Shown piece after piece: positions 32,040 through 43,400 of a stretch of DNA of 64,000 nucleotides (positions are counted from its first letter, which is position 1; every line of letters starts with the position of its first letter). The notes under the pieces were generated by a model. It searched no databases, had not been told where the DNA came from, and saw only the letters and a program-made list of their open reading frames with translations. The translations under genes and the position numbers were made by a program. The DNA is from Dehalococcoidia bacterium (GTDB lineage Bacteria; Chloroflexota; Dehalococcoidia; GIF9; AB-539-J10). The DNA lies in the NCBI GenBank assembly GCA_016930935.1, contig JAFGFT010000075.1:1-64000 (forward strand), read 5' to 3'.

Positions 32040-33197
32040 ATGACTTCACCTTCGCCATACGATGCCATAGACCGTGACCCGGTCTCGTCCGGGAACGAGA
32101 CCGATGAGTCTCCTCAAAGCCAGGCAGACTCACATGGCTTGCAGATTACTGAAGCAATGGCAGTCAACCTGAGTGCCGACGGCTTGATGGCACTTGACGA
32201 CCAGTATCGAATACGCCTGTTCAACCCCGCAATGGAGCGCCTCACGGGGCTGAAGAGCCAGGACGTCTGCGGACTGGTATGCTCAGACGTGCTGCACCTG
32301 AAAGACGGTCACGATGCGAGCCTGTGCGACACTATCTGCCCCCTGGCAGGAAAACACACAGGCAGCTACGACGTTGAGGGCATCATCGTGAGGCCCGACA
32401 AGAAGAAGGTGGATGTCGACCTCAACTTCTCAGTGCTATGTTCTGAAGACGGCGGTCTTGAAGCCGCGATTGTGAACGTGCGGGATGCGGGCAGTCTACG
32501 CCAGGCGGACCACATCCATTCTACATTGCTCGCCTCAGTCTCTCACGAACTGCAGACGCCCATATCAATCATCAAGGCATACGCAAACACGCTCGCGCGG
32601 GCTGACGCGAAGTGGAGCGAGGACACGATCAGGGACAAGCTTCTCGCCATCGAAGAAGAGAGCGACCGTCTCTCAAGGCTCGTAAGCCGCTTGATGTTCA
32701 CCTCACGCCTGTCCGCCGGCGCAGTGTCTCTCAACCTCATGCTCATCGACCTTCCCAAGCAGGCGAGGAGAGTGGCGACACGCCTGGCAGAGGTAGACAA
32801 AAGTCATGAAATATCCGTACGCTTCCCCGACGACTTCCCACCCATCATGGGCGACCCTGAGACTCTCGACGAGGTCCTGACGAACCTGATTGAGAATGCG
32901 CTCAAATTCTCTCCAGAAAGGGGAACCGTTACAGTGGGTGGATGGACGTCCGAGACCGATGTCTACGTTACCGTCGGTGACCATGGCATCGGCATAGCCG
33001 AGGGCAACCAGGAGAAGGTGTTCGAACGTTTCTATCGCGCGAGCGAGTCATCCACAGGCGCGTTCCCCGGCACCGGCCTCGGGCTCTACATCTGCAGGAA
33101 CCTGGTGCACGCGCACGGGGGCGAGATCTGGGTTGCGAGCAAGCAAGGCGCAGGTTCTCGCTTCACATTCAGCCTGCCACGAACCACAGACGGTTGA
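32040..33197 (+). CDS. Cytoplasmic PAS-domain sensor histidine kinase
   Basis: 385 residues, no membrane helix. A PAS domain (about residues 45-150) precedes a HisKA domain with SHELQTPISIIKAYA (phospho-His) and an intact HATPase domain (LTNLIENALKFSPERG, DHGIGI, GTGLGLYICRNLV). The PAS domain contains four cysteines at 77, 81, 96 and 100 (Cx3C-x14-Cx3C), which could bind an iron-sulfur cluster or other metal and make it a redox or oxygen sensor. The partner response regulator follows 24 nt downstream. The start has no good ribosome binding site. Confidence 0.9.
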   Translation: MTSPSPYDAIDRDPVSSGNETDESPQSQADSHGLQITEAMAVNLSADGLMALDDQYRIRLFNPAMERLTGLKSQDVCGLVCSDVLHLKDGHDASLCDTICPLAGKHTGSYDVEGIIVRPDKKKVDVDLNFSVLCSEDGGLEAAIVNVRDAGSLRQADHIHSTLLASVSHELQTPISIIKAYANTLARADAKWSEDTIRDKLLAIEEESDRLSRLVSRLMFTSRLSAGAVSLNLMLIDLPKQARRVATRLAEVDKSHEISVRFPDDFPPIMGDPETLDEVLTNLIENALKFSPERGTVTVGGWTSETDVYVTVGDHGIGIAEGNQEKVFERFYRASESSTGAFPGTGLGLYICRNLVHAHGGEIWVASKQGAGSRFTFSLPRTTDG

Positions 33198-33220
33198 ACC
33201 TCAATCGATAGGAGATACCG

Positions 33221-33943
33221 ATGACGAAGTCACCATGGACAGAGCGTACCCGCACCGTACTCGTGGTCGACGACGAACAACGTATCGCCGAAGCCGTGGC
33301 CATGAACCTCGAACTTGAGGGCTATCAAGTTCTTACCGCCAGCAGGGGCCCGGAGGCACTGGAGAAAGTGACCCAACACATCCCCGACCTGGTTATCCTG
33401 GATGTCATGATGCCCGCGATGGACGGGTTCGAGACGCTCCAACATATCAGGGAGCAGTCAACCACTCCCGTTATCATGCTCACCGTACGGGGGGACGAGG
33501 GCGACAAGGTCCGTTGCCTCGAACTCGGTGCGGACGACTACATGACCAAGCCTTTCAGCCCGAAAGAACTGGTCTCACGTGTGAGAGCCGTACTGCGCCG
33601 CACCGAGATGCCCAGTCCCGTGCCGAAGACAGAGGTAAGGGTGGACGACGAGTTGTCTATCGACTTCAACCGCAGGAACGCCGTCGTCAGAGGCAAGGAA
33701 GTGCACCTGCGCCCAACGGAATTCAAGCTCCTCTACCACCTTGTGAGCAATGCGGGACGCGTACTGACACACGAGACCCTTCTGCGACGTGTCTGGGGCT
33801 ATGAATACCGGGATGAGGACCAATACCTCTGGCTCTACATCACGTATCTACGAAGGAAGCTTGAGACAGACCCCAAGCACCCCAGGTACATCATCGGAGA
33901 GCGCGGCATCGGCTACCGCTTTGTGGACTTCGAGAGGAAGTAG
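33221..33943 (+). CDS. OmpR-family response regulator
   Basis: 240 residues from ATG 33221 with AGGAGA upstream. Receiver domain ([13 protein letters not shown], phospho-Asp in [35 protein letters not shown]) and a winged-helix C-terminal DNA-binding domain ([47 protein letters not shown]). It pairs with the kinase just upstream. Its targets are unknown. Confidence 0.94.
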   Translation: MTKSPWTERTRTVLVVDDEQRIAEAVAMNLELEGYQVLTASRGPEALEKVTQHIPDLVILDVMMPAMDGFETLQHIREQSTTPVIMLTVRGDEGDKVRCLELGADDYMTKPFSPKELVSRVRAVLRRTEMPSPVPKTEVRVDDELSIDFNRRNAVVRGKEVHLRPTEFKLLYHLVSNAGRVLTHETLLRRVWGYEYRDEDQYLWLYITYLRRKLETDPKHPRYIIGERGIGYRFVDFERK

Positions 33944-33979
33944 TCAGAACCAACTACAACAGCCACCATCAGGGGACCG

Positions 33980-34588
33980 TCAATGCGCGGCGTCAAGATA
34001 CTTGAGACGCAGGGTATCCGTCGGATGCGTCAACTCAGGCCAGCGTCTGAAGCGCAGCAGCCTCAATTCCCGCAGCATCGTGCGCACTGTACTCCGGCCG
34101 ACGTAGCGTGCCGCAATTCCGTCAGCCTCGAATTCAGAAGCCCAGCTCATGCCTGCGAAACCGCCAACCAGCACGAGTCCACCCACCACACTTCTGACAA
34201 CTTCAGGCACGTGCAGCGCCAACCCGAGAGACACACCACCAAGCGCCGCGAGCACGCAACCGAGGAGCAACAACTCCCAGTGACGGCATTTCAGGTGAGC
34301 CAACTCATGTGCAAGGACCCCTTCCAGAGCCTCAGCGGAGAAGTCTTCCGCGAGCGCACCACCCAGTCGTATGCGGTTGCCACGCCTGCCTCTCAGCTTC
34401 GGCAACGCGCGTGCACCACGCCATGAGGGAGCTATTTCCACGGGAAACTGAGAATCAAGGCTCACGTTCATCCGGTCGGCCAGTTCGGCCAGGCTCTCAG
34501 GCACATCGCTCCAGGTCAGTTCAACAAGTTCACCACCGTGCCTCGTAGGGCCGGCGACATGGAGTCTGATGATGTCCTGCCAGGTCAT
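33980..34588 (-). CDS. M48-family zinc metalloprotease
   Basis: About 202 residues from ATG 34588, with GGAGG 6 nt upstream. The zinc motif LAHELAHLKCRHW (about residue 95) and the third ligand region SEFEADGIAARYVG are intact. Two hydrophobic helices lie between them, as in HtpX/Oma1-like peptidases. It lacks the long N-terminal membrane region of HtpX. It lies after the alpha-2-macroglobulin gene on the same strand, so a protease-inhibitor relationship or shared envelope role is possible. Confidence 0.85.
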   Translation of the reverse strand: MTWQDIIRLHVAGPTRHGGELVELTWSDVPESLAELADRMNVSLDSQFPVEIAPSWRGARALPKLRGRRGNRIRLGGALAEDFSAEALEGVLAHELAHLKCRHWELLLLGCVLAALGGVSLGLALHVPEVVRSVVGGLVLVGGFAGMSWASEFEADGIAARYVGRSTVRTMLRELRLLRFRRWPELTHPTDTLRLKYLDAAH

Positions 34589-34699
34589 TACTGCCTCCAA
34601 GTATACACATTCACGGCACACCGTGATGCACAGGGGTGTGCAATCAGCATGATGGGCGGGAGAAATCGCCCGCCCATCATGACAATCACCACCGTTCAA

Positions 34700-37600
34700 C
34701 TAGCGAACGGTCACGTCCTTCCCCAGCGTCTCTCCGCTGAGTTCGGGACTGTAGTACGCATAAGCCCTTGATGCAACTGCCTTCGCCTTGACCGGGTACA
34801 GGGCAACCGCATCAAACTCCAAAGATACGCTCTCTCTCTGCTGCAGGTTCTCGATGTAGAAGATGACCTTGCGTCCGGCCAATTCATAGCGCTTGATACG
34901 CGCGTCATCATCGACAGCCGCCTGCACGGTCTCAGCCACCGCCGCAAAGCCGGTTGGAATGGAGATGTCCATTACAATCATGCCAGCCTCTGCGGGCTGT
35001 GGAGGATTGAACGTGAGCTTCGCAGACACCGTAAGTGTGTCGTTCACCTCAACCTCGGTAGTGTCATAGTCCACGTCGATCTGCAGCACGTTCAGTGTAT
35101 CCTCACGGGCTACGGGCAGATTGAACCGGCGCACCACCTGACCAACTGCCTTGCCCTTGCCATCCACGGTCAGTTCGTACTCTCCATTCACGGGCAGTTC
35201 CACAACCTGGAAAACGTCGAAGTTCTCCTTCTTGATACTGAAGTCCTTCTCAAAGCCTTCGCCCTTCACCGTGATGTCCAGGTCCACATCAGCCCTGGCA
35301 CCGCTCTGGAACTCCACCAGTGCCTGAATGCCAACAACCGTATCCTGCGTGGCACCGAAGCCGCCGTACGAATTGCGCTGACTGGTGAGCCATTGTGCCG
35401 CTCGTGATGCATTGAAGACATCACCATGCCGCACGAGCGCCATGGTTGCGTAGCCGGTCATCTCAACAGTGGCAGGACTCTGCTGCACCGCGTAGGGCAT
35501 GGACTCCCTCTCGCCCTCCATCGGCACTATCGTACTGCCCCAGTACAGGCCGTTCTCGTCCTCTTCCGCCATGTCCATCAGCTTGTCTATCGCCTGATTT
35601 CGCTTTGAGCTCTCACCAAGTTCAAGCGCATAGGCTGTCAGAGCGAGAGTGTAGACATCATCCATACCGGACAGCTTGCCCTCAAGGTAGTCGATAGCAT
35701 CGGCTGATGCATCCTTCTCACCCGCCTCAAGAAGCGCCACAGCCACGAATGCAGTGAGTGCGTCCTTGCCCTGAAGCCCACCCAACAACTCCTGGTGGCA
35801 GATGAAACCGACTACGTCGAACGAGCCGTCATTATTCTGGTGGGACACTATCCACTGCTCCGCTTCACGTAGCACACTATCGTCGATGTAGATGAGTTCC
35901 TGTCCCTCCGAGAACGCCTTGAGGACGAAGGCCGTCAGCCAGAGGCTGCCCGACTCATCACTCGGCCCGAATGCGGAGAAGCTGCCGTCATTGTGGCGGT
36001 ACGTCAATTCACGCTGGTAGCCGGTAATCATGAGTTTTTCAGCCTTGGCCATAATCTCCGGCTTGAGCTGTCCGCTCTCTTCCAGATACTTCGTGATATA
36101 CACATCCGGCGCGAACAACATCATGTTCTGTTCTCCACAACCGAACGGCATCTGAATCAGTTCCTCCAACCCCTCCATCGTCTGCGTGAGGAAACTTGAG
36201 GTAAGCGCCAGATAGGAACGGCCGGAGCCTTCAACCGCCATCGGCGGAATGAAGCTGCCGATACGCTCCACATCTCCGTCAGACAGTACGAGATTGTCCA
36301 CCACCTCACGGGATACGCCTTCAGGCTCAATGATGACCGTCTTGCTCATAGCGTCTGCCGCTTTCTGTCCCTGTGCCTTCACTTCAACTGCGTTGACGCC
36401 AAGCATGGTGGGCCGAATGGTGAACTCGGCGGCGCCAAGCTCATTCGGGCCGATTCGTACGGTCTGCACGGCATCGTCCAACAGGTCGAACCAGTCAGAC
36501 TCCTCCATCTCAACCCGAATCTCCTGCTCCGCGTCGAGGTAGTTGTAGATGGCGACAGAGACAGGGAATTCCTCACCGCGAATGGCAGCATACGGCAGGT
36601 CAATCTTCAGGAAGAATGGCTGGAAAGCCCGCAATTCAGCTTCGGATATGCCAAGTCCGCTATTCCGGGAAACACCCACCGCGCGCAGCATCCAGGTGGT
36701 GATGGTGTCAGGCACGGTGACGTCGAGAGACGCCTTGCCATTCGAGCCAGTCTCGATGTCGTCCCAGAGCCAGGTTTCGGGGAAGTACTGCCGCACACGC
36801 TCCACCTCGACAAGGCCCTCACCACCATGTGCCGTCTCATCCTCTGCCACAGGAGCTGCCTGGGGCGGTATTGCGCCTCCGGCCTCGTCCATAGCCATCT
36901 CAGGACCGCCCATCATGCCACCCTTGTTGAAGAGACGCATCAGACCGTCCCAGAAACCTTCCTGTCCGGTCCACTCGTATTGCTGTCCCGCGGGCACATC
37001 GTGGTTGCTGAGGACAACAACGCCGGCATCTTCAAACACTTCCGCCGCGCCTTTCGTCTCAATCACGGGATAGATGTTTACCTCATGCAACTCTGCCTGA
37101 GGATCCATGTAGAGGCGCTCCAACTCTGCAAACACCTGCTGCAGATTCAGCCTGTTCTCCGCGAGAATGAAGACAGACTTGTCCACCGCCGCCAGGCCGA
37201 CCTTTGACTTGCCGTCTGCGGACACATCGATAGTTATCTCATCTCCCGGCTCCGCCTCATCTTGACTGAAGCTCACTTCGAGTGCATGCGGATACGTTCC
37301 CTCAACCTTGAATGGCAGGTAGTCTGCGGCAACTTCGCTGTTCGGAAGCACCTGGTACACAAGCAGCCGGGAGTTGGGAGCCATCAGCGGCGTCGTCTGG
37401 AAAGAGAATTCACTGTCTTTCGTGTACGATGAGAATACTATCCTATCGCGAGACACGACCTCGTAGTAGAAGTTCCGCGCCTCTGAGGTAGAGTTGACCT
37501 TGAAAGCCACATCCTCACCGACCTTCGCCACACCTGTACTGGTCTGTTCTATGTGAATGAAGTTGCCAGACGGCGAGTAGGAGGACTGCATCTCCCGCTC

Positions 37601-38854
37601 CACGTACTTGCCCTCCGAGTTGGCATTGATGGACAGCGCCACCGCGTCATCGGGAGGTTTGACCTCAAAGAGCGCGGTGCCGTTCTTCGTCTTCACGTCG
37701 TCCTTCACGCTCTTGATGTCCTTGTACTCTTTGTCAAGGAAGGTGAGATTCAACTCGACCTTCGCATCCACAGGCTGGTTATCCGGTGTCTCAGTCACAA
37801 TCAGGAACGTGAAAGGAAGACCCGGCTTGAAGACGGAGCCTTCCGGTATCAGTTCCAGGTTCACCGGAGAGTCCGCCACCGTGAGCATCCTCGACGTCCT
37901 CTCCACATAGCCGGTGACATCCTCGGTGACCGTTATGTCCAGCATCACGTTACCCTGACCGCCGGCCTCGGGCACGCCAGCCACATAGCCAACCGCGGGA
38001 AGCTCGAAATCAGTGCTCCCGTCGATATCGTCAGTGTAGGTGGCATATTCTTCCCACTCTCCGACGTAGCGGGAAGCGACTATCTCGACCTCACCCTTCA
38101 CGGGCTTGCCGAAGCTGTACTCGGATGACACGCTGCCTTCGATGCGCTCGTTCACAAGGAACCACTCGCGCGGCATGTCCACCGAGACGTCGTACTTCGG
38201 CAATACGTAGCGTTCAACGCGCACATCGAGCTGTGTTTCTGCCCTCCCTGTGTCAGCGGTTATCTTCCATACACCGAGGTTCGGTTCTGACGACAACGGG
38301 AGGTCAAGTGTCACCATTCCGTATTCGTCCGTGGCAACCTCAGAGCGGAAAATCTTAATGCCTTTGGCATCAAGCACGTCGACCGTCACATCCTCTTCAC
38401 TGGCGCGCAACTCTGAATTGAGTGTTATCACACGCATGTGGATGGTCTGGCCAGGCTTATAGATAGGCTTGTCCGTCTCAAGGAAGATGACGAGTGGGTT
38501 GTCAATGCGGACGGCGGTTCTCTTTTCAAACCCCGTGCCCTTCACAACGACCGTATAATCGCCCTCATCCACCACCGGAATATCCACATCAACGGTGCCA
38601 TTCCCATCAACCGTTGCCTTGCCTGATGCTATGGTCTTGCTGCCCTGCAGCACCTGAACCTCAACGTTGTCGCGGGCAGGCCCTTCCGCACCAAAGAGGG
38701 TGAATGACACCGCCTCCGTGCTACCACCATGCAGTACCTGTGGCACGATTGCCACATACCCTTCGGCAGCCTGTACGGGACTGCAGGCAACTGCGAACGG
38801 CAGCACGAGCGCCCCGATGAGGACAGTTGTGAATGCGTATAACCACCAGCGTTT
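34700..38854 (-). CDS. Alpha-2-macroglobulin family protein with thioester motif
   Basis: About 1384 residues from ATG 38854 with AAGGAGG upstream. The signal peptide ends either at a weak lipobox (AVAC) or after VQA. MG2 domain FLETDKPIYKPGQTIHMRV, further MG domains, and a Met/Pro/Ala-rich bait-like stretch near residues 660-690 (GGPEMAMDEAGG) are present. The A2M domain has ETWLWDDIETGSNGKASLDVTVPDTITTW. The thioester motif MPFGCGEQNMM lies at about residue 905, followed by the alpha/alpha toroid and a C-terminal receptor-like domain. The protein would trap and covalently bind attacking proteases at the cell surface. Unlike many bacterial forms it is not beside a penicillin-binding protein gene. 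Confidence 0.93.
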   Translation of the reverse strand, partial: KRWWLYAFTTVLIGALVLPFAVACSPVQAAEGYVAIVPQVLHGGSTEAVSFTLFGAEGPARDNVEVQVLQGSKTIASGKATVDGNGTVDVDIPVVDEGDYTVVVKGTGFEKRTAVRIDNPLVIFLETDKPIYKPGQTIHMRVITLNSELRASEEDVTVDVLDAKGIKIFRSEVATDEYGMVTLDLPLSSEPNLGVWKITADTGRAETQLDVRVERYVLPKYDVSVDMPREWFLVNERIEGSVSSEYSFGKPVKGEVEIVASRYVGEWEEYATYTDDIDGSTDFELPAVGYVAGVPEAGGQGNVMLDITVTEDVTGYVERTSRMLTVADSPVNLELIPEGSVFKPGLPFTFLIVTETPDNQPVDAKVELNLTFLDKEYKDIKSVKDDVKTKNGTALFEVKPPDDAVALSINANSEGKYVEREMQSSYSPSGNFIHIEQTSTGVAKVGEDVAFKVNSTSEARNFYYEVVSRDRIVFSSYTKDSEFSFQTTPLMAPNSRLLVYQVLPNSEVAADYLPFKVEGTYPHALEVSFSQDEAEPGDEITIDVSADGKSKVGLAAVDKSVFILAENRLNLQQVFAELERLYMDPQAELHEVNIYPVIETKGAAEVFEDAGVVVLSNHDVPAGQQYEWTGQEGFWDGLMRLFNKGGMMGGPEMAMDEAGGAIPPQAAPVAEDETAHGGEGLVEVERVRQYFPETWLWDDIETGSNGKASLDVTVPDTITTWMLRAVGVSRNSGLGISEAELRAFQPFFLKIDLPYAAIRGEEFPVSVAIYNYLDAEQEIRVEMEESDWFDLLDDAVQTVRIGPNELGAAEFTIRPTMLGVNAVEVKAQGQKAADAMSKTVIIEPEGVSREVVDNLVLSDGDVERIGSFIPPMAVEGSGRSYLALTSSFLTQTMEGLEELIQMPFGCGEQNMMLFAPDVYITKYLEESGQLKPEIMAKAEKLMITGYQRELTYRHNDGSFSAFGPSDESGSLWLTAFVLKAFSEGQELIYIDDSVLREAEQWIVSHQNNDGSFDVVGFICHQELLGGLQGKDALTAFVAVALLEAGEKDASADAIDYLEGKLSGMDDVYTLALTAYALELGESSKRNQAIDKLMDMAEEDENGLYWGSTIVPMEGERESMPYAVQQSPATVEMTGYATMALVRHGDVFNASRAAQWLTSQRNSYGGFGATQDTVVGIQALVEFQSGARADVDLDITVKGEGFEKDFSIKKENFDVFQVVELPVNGEYELTVDGKGKAVGQVVRRFNLPVAREDTLNVLQIDVDYDTTEVEVNDTLTVSAKLTFNPPQPAEAGMIVMDISIPTGFAAVAETVQAAVDDDARIKRYELAGRKVIFYIENLQQRESVSLEFDAVALYPVKAKAVASRAYAYYSPELSGETLGKDVTVR

Positions 38855-39065
38855 CATGACCCCTCCTTCACTGCGACGGAAACACACGCACAGGGGAAAG
38901 TCGCAGGATTATCTACTCACATATACGCCGCTCCGGCAGCAGTATCACACTTCCGCTCCCGTTCTCCTGCCAATCTCTTCCCCTCCACGTGACTGACGCA
39001 TCTCGCTTCGTCACGGCAGATAGCATAGCGATGATAGCACCGCAGGACAGTCTCGGCTCTGCTGT

Positions 39066-39071
39066 TATAAT
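39066..39071 (+). promoter_or_regulatory. -10 box of the PLP decarboxylase gene
   Basis: TATAAT at 39066-39071, about 34 nt before ATG 39105, with a weak AGGACA 16 nt upstream as -35. The divergent alpha-2-macroglobulin gene starts at 38854, and the 250-nt gap contains no other gene. Confidence 0.4.
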
Positions 39072-39104
39072 TGACATCACATTGTCACTCGAGGAGCGCG
39101 TCGC

Positions 39105-40457
39105 ATGAAGCTGGAGAAAGAGTCACTTGGCATCCTGAGAGAAGCGCTGGACCGGATGGAGGAAGGATTCGCAGGCCTGCCCGACGCAGAGGTGCACTAT
39201 GACGCAGACGCCTTGCGCGGCGTGCTTCTGGAAGTGGCTGACCGGATGAAGGACAACTATCCATACTTCCACCCCTGCTATGCCGGCCAGATGCTGAAGC
39301 CCCCACACCCCGTCGCCCGCCTGGCCTACATGCTCTCCATGTGGGTCAACCCCAACAACCATGCGCTCGACGGCGGTAAGGCCAGTTCTCACATGGAGAA
39401 GGAAGCTGTTGCAGACATCGCACGCATGTTCGGATGGGAGTCATATCTCGGCCATCTCTCCAGCGGAGGAACAATGGCCAATCTTGAGGCGCTGTGGGTC
39501 TCCGGCAAGCTCAATCCAGGAAAGAAACTGCTTGCCTCAGAGCAGGCGCACTACACGCACAGCCGCATCACCGAGGTGCTCCACATACCCTTTGAGTCCG
39601 TGCCCTGCGACAACCGCTCGCGCATGGACATGGGCGCGCTTGAGGACAGGCTGAAGAAGGGAGACGTGGGGACGGTTGTGGCAACCATCGGTTCAACCGG
39701 AACCGGCGCCGTGGACCCGTTGTCTGCGATACTTGACCTGCGTGAGAAGTACGGATTCAGACTGCATGCCGATTCAGCCTACGGAGGCTACTACGTCCTT
39801 GCGGACAATCTGACCCCTGAGACGGCAGCCAGCTACAAACGACTTGGGGAGGCAGACTCAATCGTAATCGACCCTCACAAGCATGGTCTTCAGCCGTACG
39901 GGTGCGGCTGCATCCTGTTCCGGGACCCTTCAGTTGGCACTCTCTACAAGCACGATTCCCCCTACACGTACTTCAGTTCCTCGGAACTGCACCTTGGAGA
40001 GATAAGCCTCGAATGCTCAAGGGCAGGAGCCTCTGCGGTGGCTCTCTGGGCAACACAGCGGCTACTGCCGATGACACGCGGTGGCGAGTTCGCCCGTGGG
40101 CTTATGAAGTGCAGGGATGCGGCACTCGACCTGTACCGCAGACTTGAAGCAGAACCGCTTTTCCTGACGATGTTCCCGCCGGAACTCGACATCGTCATCT
40201 GGGCACCCAAGGCCACCAGGTCATCCGAGATATCGCGATTGAGCCAGGAGTTGTTCGACAAGGCCGCAACCAACGACCTGCACCTCGCGCTCTTCTCCTA
40301 TCCATCGAAACTGCTCAAAGACGCGTGGCCGGACGTGACGTTTGAGGCAGACACCGTGGCCTGTCTGCGTTCCTGCCTGATGAAGCCGGACCATGCGGAT
40401 TGGACCGACCATATCTGGGAAGCACTCAAGGGCACGATGCAGGCAATTTCAAGGTAG
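39105..40457 (+). CDS. PLP-dependent group II amino-acid decarboxylase
   Basis: 450 residues from ATG 39105 with GAGGAG upstream. Fold-type I decarboxylase features are ALDGGKASSHMEKEAV, GHLSSGGTMANLEALW, HADSAYGGYYVLAD and the PLP-lysine motif IDPHKHGLQPYGCG (Lys about 259). The general form is that of glutamate/tyrosine/aromatic-acid decarboxylases including archaeal MfnA. The substrate is not determined; beta-alanine, tyramine and GABA production are all possible. It stands alone. Confidence 0.85.
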   Translation: MKLEKESLGILREALDRMEEGFAGLPDAEVHYDADALRGVLLEVADRMKDNYPYFHPCYAGQMLKPPHPVARLAYMLSMWVNPNNHALDGGKASSHMEKEAVADIARMFGWESYLGHLSSGGTMANLEALWVSGKLNPGKKLLASEQAHYTHSRITEVLHIPFESVPCDNRSRMDMGALEDRLKKGDVGTVVATIGSTGTGAVDPLSAILDLREKYGFRLHADSAYGGYYVLADNLTPETAASYKRLGEADSIVIDPHKHGLQPYGCGCILFRDPSVGTLYKHDSPYTYFSSSELHLGEISLECSRAGASAVALWATQRLLPMTRGGEFARGLMKCRDAALDLYRRLEAEPLFLTMFPPELDIVIWAPKATRSSEISRLSQELFDKAATNDLHLALFSYPSKLLKDAWPDVTFEADTVACLRSCLMKPDHADWTDHIWEALKGTMQAISR

Positions 40458-40474
40458 CGGCGAGAGTACTGCCA

Positions 40475-43400
40475 CTAATTCGCGGGCAGTGACACCCGTA
40501 CAACGGTACCCTTTCCCGGAGTGCTTGAGATATCGATATCTCCTCCAAGCGGGCGCACCCGTTCGCGCATCCCAATCAGACCAAGAGAATCGGGGCTCTC
40601 CAAGTTCTCCCTGGTCACACCTATCCCATCGTCTGCAACGGTAAGCACGTATTGTGCATCTTGACGTCCGACGTCAACGGTCACGCGTGTTGCCTGCGCA
40701 TGCCTGGCCACGTTGGTGAGCAATTCCTGGAAGACGCGAAACAATGCGGTCGATTGCTTCTCTCTCAGATCCATATCATCGGGGGAGAGCAGTAGAACAA
40801 GTTCACAGACAAGGCCTGTTCTCTCTCTAAACTGAGACAACTGCCAATCCAGCGCTGCTGCCAACCCCAGGTCGTCGAGAACGCCCGGCCGTAGTTCTGA
40901 CGAGATGCGCCGCACATCGGCCGCAGTCTCGTCGAGAAGCGTGCTCATCGCTGCGAGTTTCTCCGGCGGCACGTCTCTGTGTTCCATGACGCGTCGAGCC
41001 ACATCACCAATGTCCAGTTTCAACGCCGTGAGCGCCTGTCCCAACTGGTCATGTAACTCTCGTGCGATGCCCGTGCGCTCCTGCTCCCGGGCCTCTTCGA
41101 GGTACGCCGTGAGTTCCTGAAGCTGTATCGTCAACCGTTGCAGTTCTTCGCGAGAGCGTATCGCCTCTCGCTCCGCCATCTTACGTTCGGTGATATCAAG
41201 CCACTGAGAAACGATTCCCTGTTCACCATGGAATGGCACGATTGCAGCGGTGAGACTCACGAAAATCGGCGTGCCATCCTTGCGCTTGAATTCGAGCACC
41301 TCATCACGGACGTAGCCATCGCGCACCACTTGATCCCGCACCCGGTCTCTGTCCCTCGCGTCCACATACAAGTCGGGCGTTCGCAGCGTCATGAACTCTT
41401 CTCTCGTATAGCCCATCATCTGCAGAAACACGTCATTGCAATCTATGATTGTACTATCCGGCCTGGTCACGGTCATTCCAAGGCCCGTATGCTCCACCAG
41501 ACTACGGAATCGCAGCTCAGAGTCGCGAAGCTCGTCCTCAGCCCGTTTGCGTTCGGTTATGTCACGACTGACGGTCTGCATGGCCACTATCCGACCTTCC
41601 GCATCACGATGCGCGACAGCAGAGAACTGGCAATGCATCAATGTGCCGTCCTTCTTCTTCCTCACTACTTCCGTATCGATAATGACACCGTCGGCATCCA
41701 GTTGACGCAGAACCTGCTCGCGCTCCGCGGGGTCAACGTAGCCATCTATCACGCTAACCTTCCCAATATCCCCCGGTTCATACCCGTGTACGGTCAACCA
41801 TGCCCGGTTGGCATCAAGGACGGTCCCGTCAACGGACACGAGCGCAACGGGGTCAACCGACATCTCGAAGAGCAGCCGATACTTCTCTTCACTTTCGCGC
41901 ACCTGCTGTTGAGCACGTTTCTGAGCTGTGATATCGCGAGTCACGGTCTGGACGCTGATGAGCTGCCCTTCGTCGTCGAAGCGACCCACTCCTGTGCGCA
42001 CACAGTCCATCGGCGTCCCATCTCTCTTCTGCAGTCGCACCTCCTGATCCACAATGGACCCATCCCGCGCAACAACGCGAAGGAACTTGTCGCGGTCGGC
42101 CAGGGAGATGTAGTGCTGCGATACTACATTCTTGCCGATGTCATCAGTGCGCAGGCCGAACATATTCAGGTGCGCAGGATTGGCATCCAGCAATGTGCCA
42201 TCAACGTCGAACACAGCCACCGCGTCGAATGACTGTTCAAACAGCATGCGATATTTCTTTTCGCTTCGAAGCAGGCTCTCTTCCGCCTTCTTGCGTGAGG
42301 TGATGTCCTGACTGAAGGCCTGCAATGCGACTATCCGCCCGTCTGTATCCCTGAGGGCCCTGGCTGACCGCAACACGTCTATGATGGTTCCATCCTTCTT
42401 GCGACGTTTGCTTTCTTCTTCGAAGACGGCCCCACTCACCTCCATCCTGTCCAGAAAATCCTCTCGCACACCAGGGGCGAGGTAGGTATTACGGACGTTG
42501 AATTTCCCAATATCGCTCGCATCCAGCCCATACAGAAAAAGATAGGCAGGATTGGCCTCAATCAACGTGCCGTCACGTGCAACAACACAGATGGCATCCA
42601 TGGACTCTTCAAACAACTCCCGGTACTTCTCCTCACTGTCGCGCAAGTCCCGCTCGGCCTTCTTGCGCTCGGTGATGTCGCGCGTCATGCCATGTATCGC
42701 GTAGGGACGCTTTTCCTCATCTGTGAGTATCTTTGCGCGAATCTCCACAGGAAACTCGACGCCGTCTCTGCCATACATGACCGTGTCAAACTGCACACCA
42801 GTGTGCTCCGAGAGGTGTTCGACCGTTCCGACCACGAGGGTATACATCACCTCAAATGCTTCCTGTGAGCAATGATCCGCAAGGGAAGTCCCTATCCATT
42901 CTTCCGGTTGATAACCAAACATCGGCACTATGGCCGGATTGACATAGGTGAAGCGCATATCCATATCCATGCGCCAGATAACGTCAACCGTATCGTCCGC
43001 AATCAGGCGATACCGTTGCTCACTCTCTCGTAACTCGCGCTCCGCCTGTTTCCGTTCAGTCACGTCATGGAGGACGCCCTGAAACTCGACGATACGGCCC
43101 GACTCATCACGCAATGCGACAACATGGCGCTGGCATAGAATCACTGAACCATCCTTCTTCTTGAACCTGACTTCGTCCTTCACGAACCCCGTCTCTTCGA
43201 TGTGGCTCAAGAAGTCAAGACGGGCTGCGGGTTCAGCGTATATGTCGGTTGCATTGAGATGCGGAACCTCCTCGCTGCAGTAGCCATACAGGTCCAACCA
43301 CGCCTGATTCACCTCCAATTGCGAACCGTCATAGGAAGCCGTGTACACTGCATCGAGCGACTGCTCGAACAGCCCGCGGTAGCGTGCCTCGCTCTCCCTG

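Noticed and set aside
41138-42232. 364-codon plus-strand frame opposite the multi-PAS kinase
   Set aside because: It mirrors the repeated PAS coding sequence; no ribosome binding site or family features.
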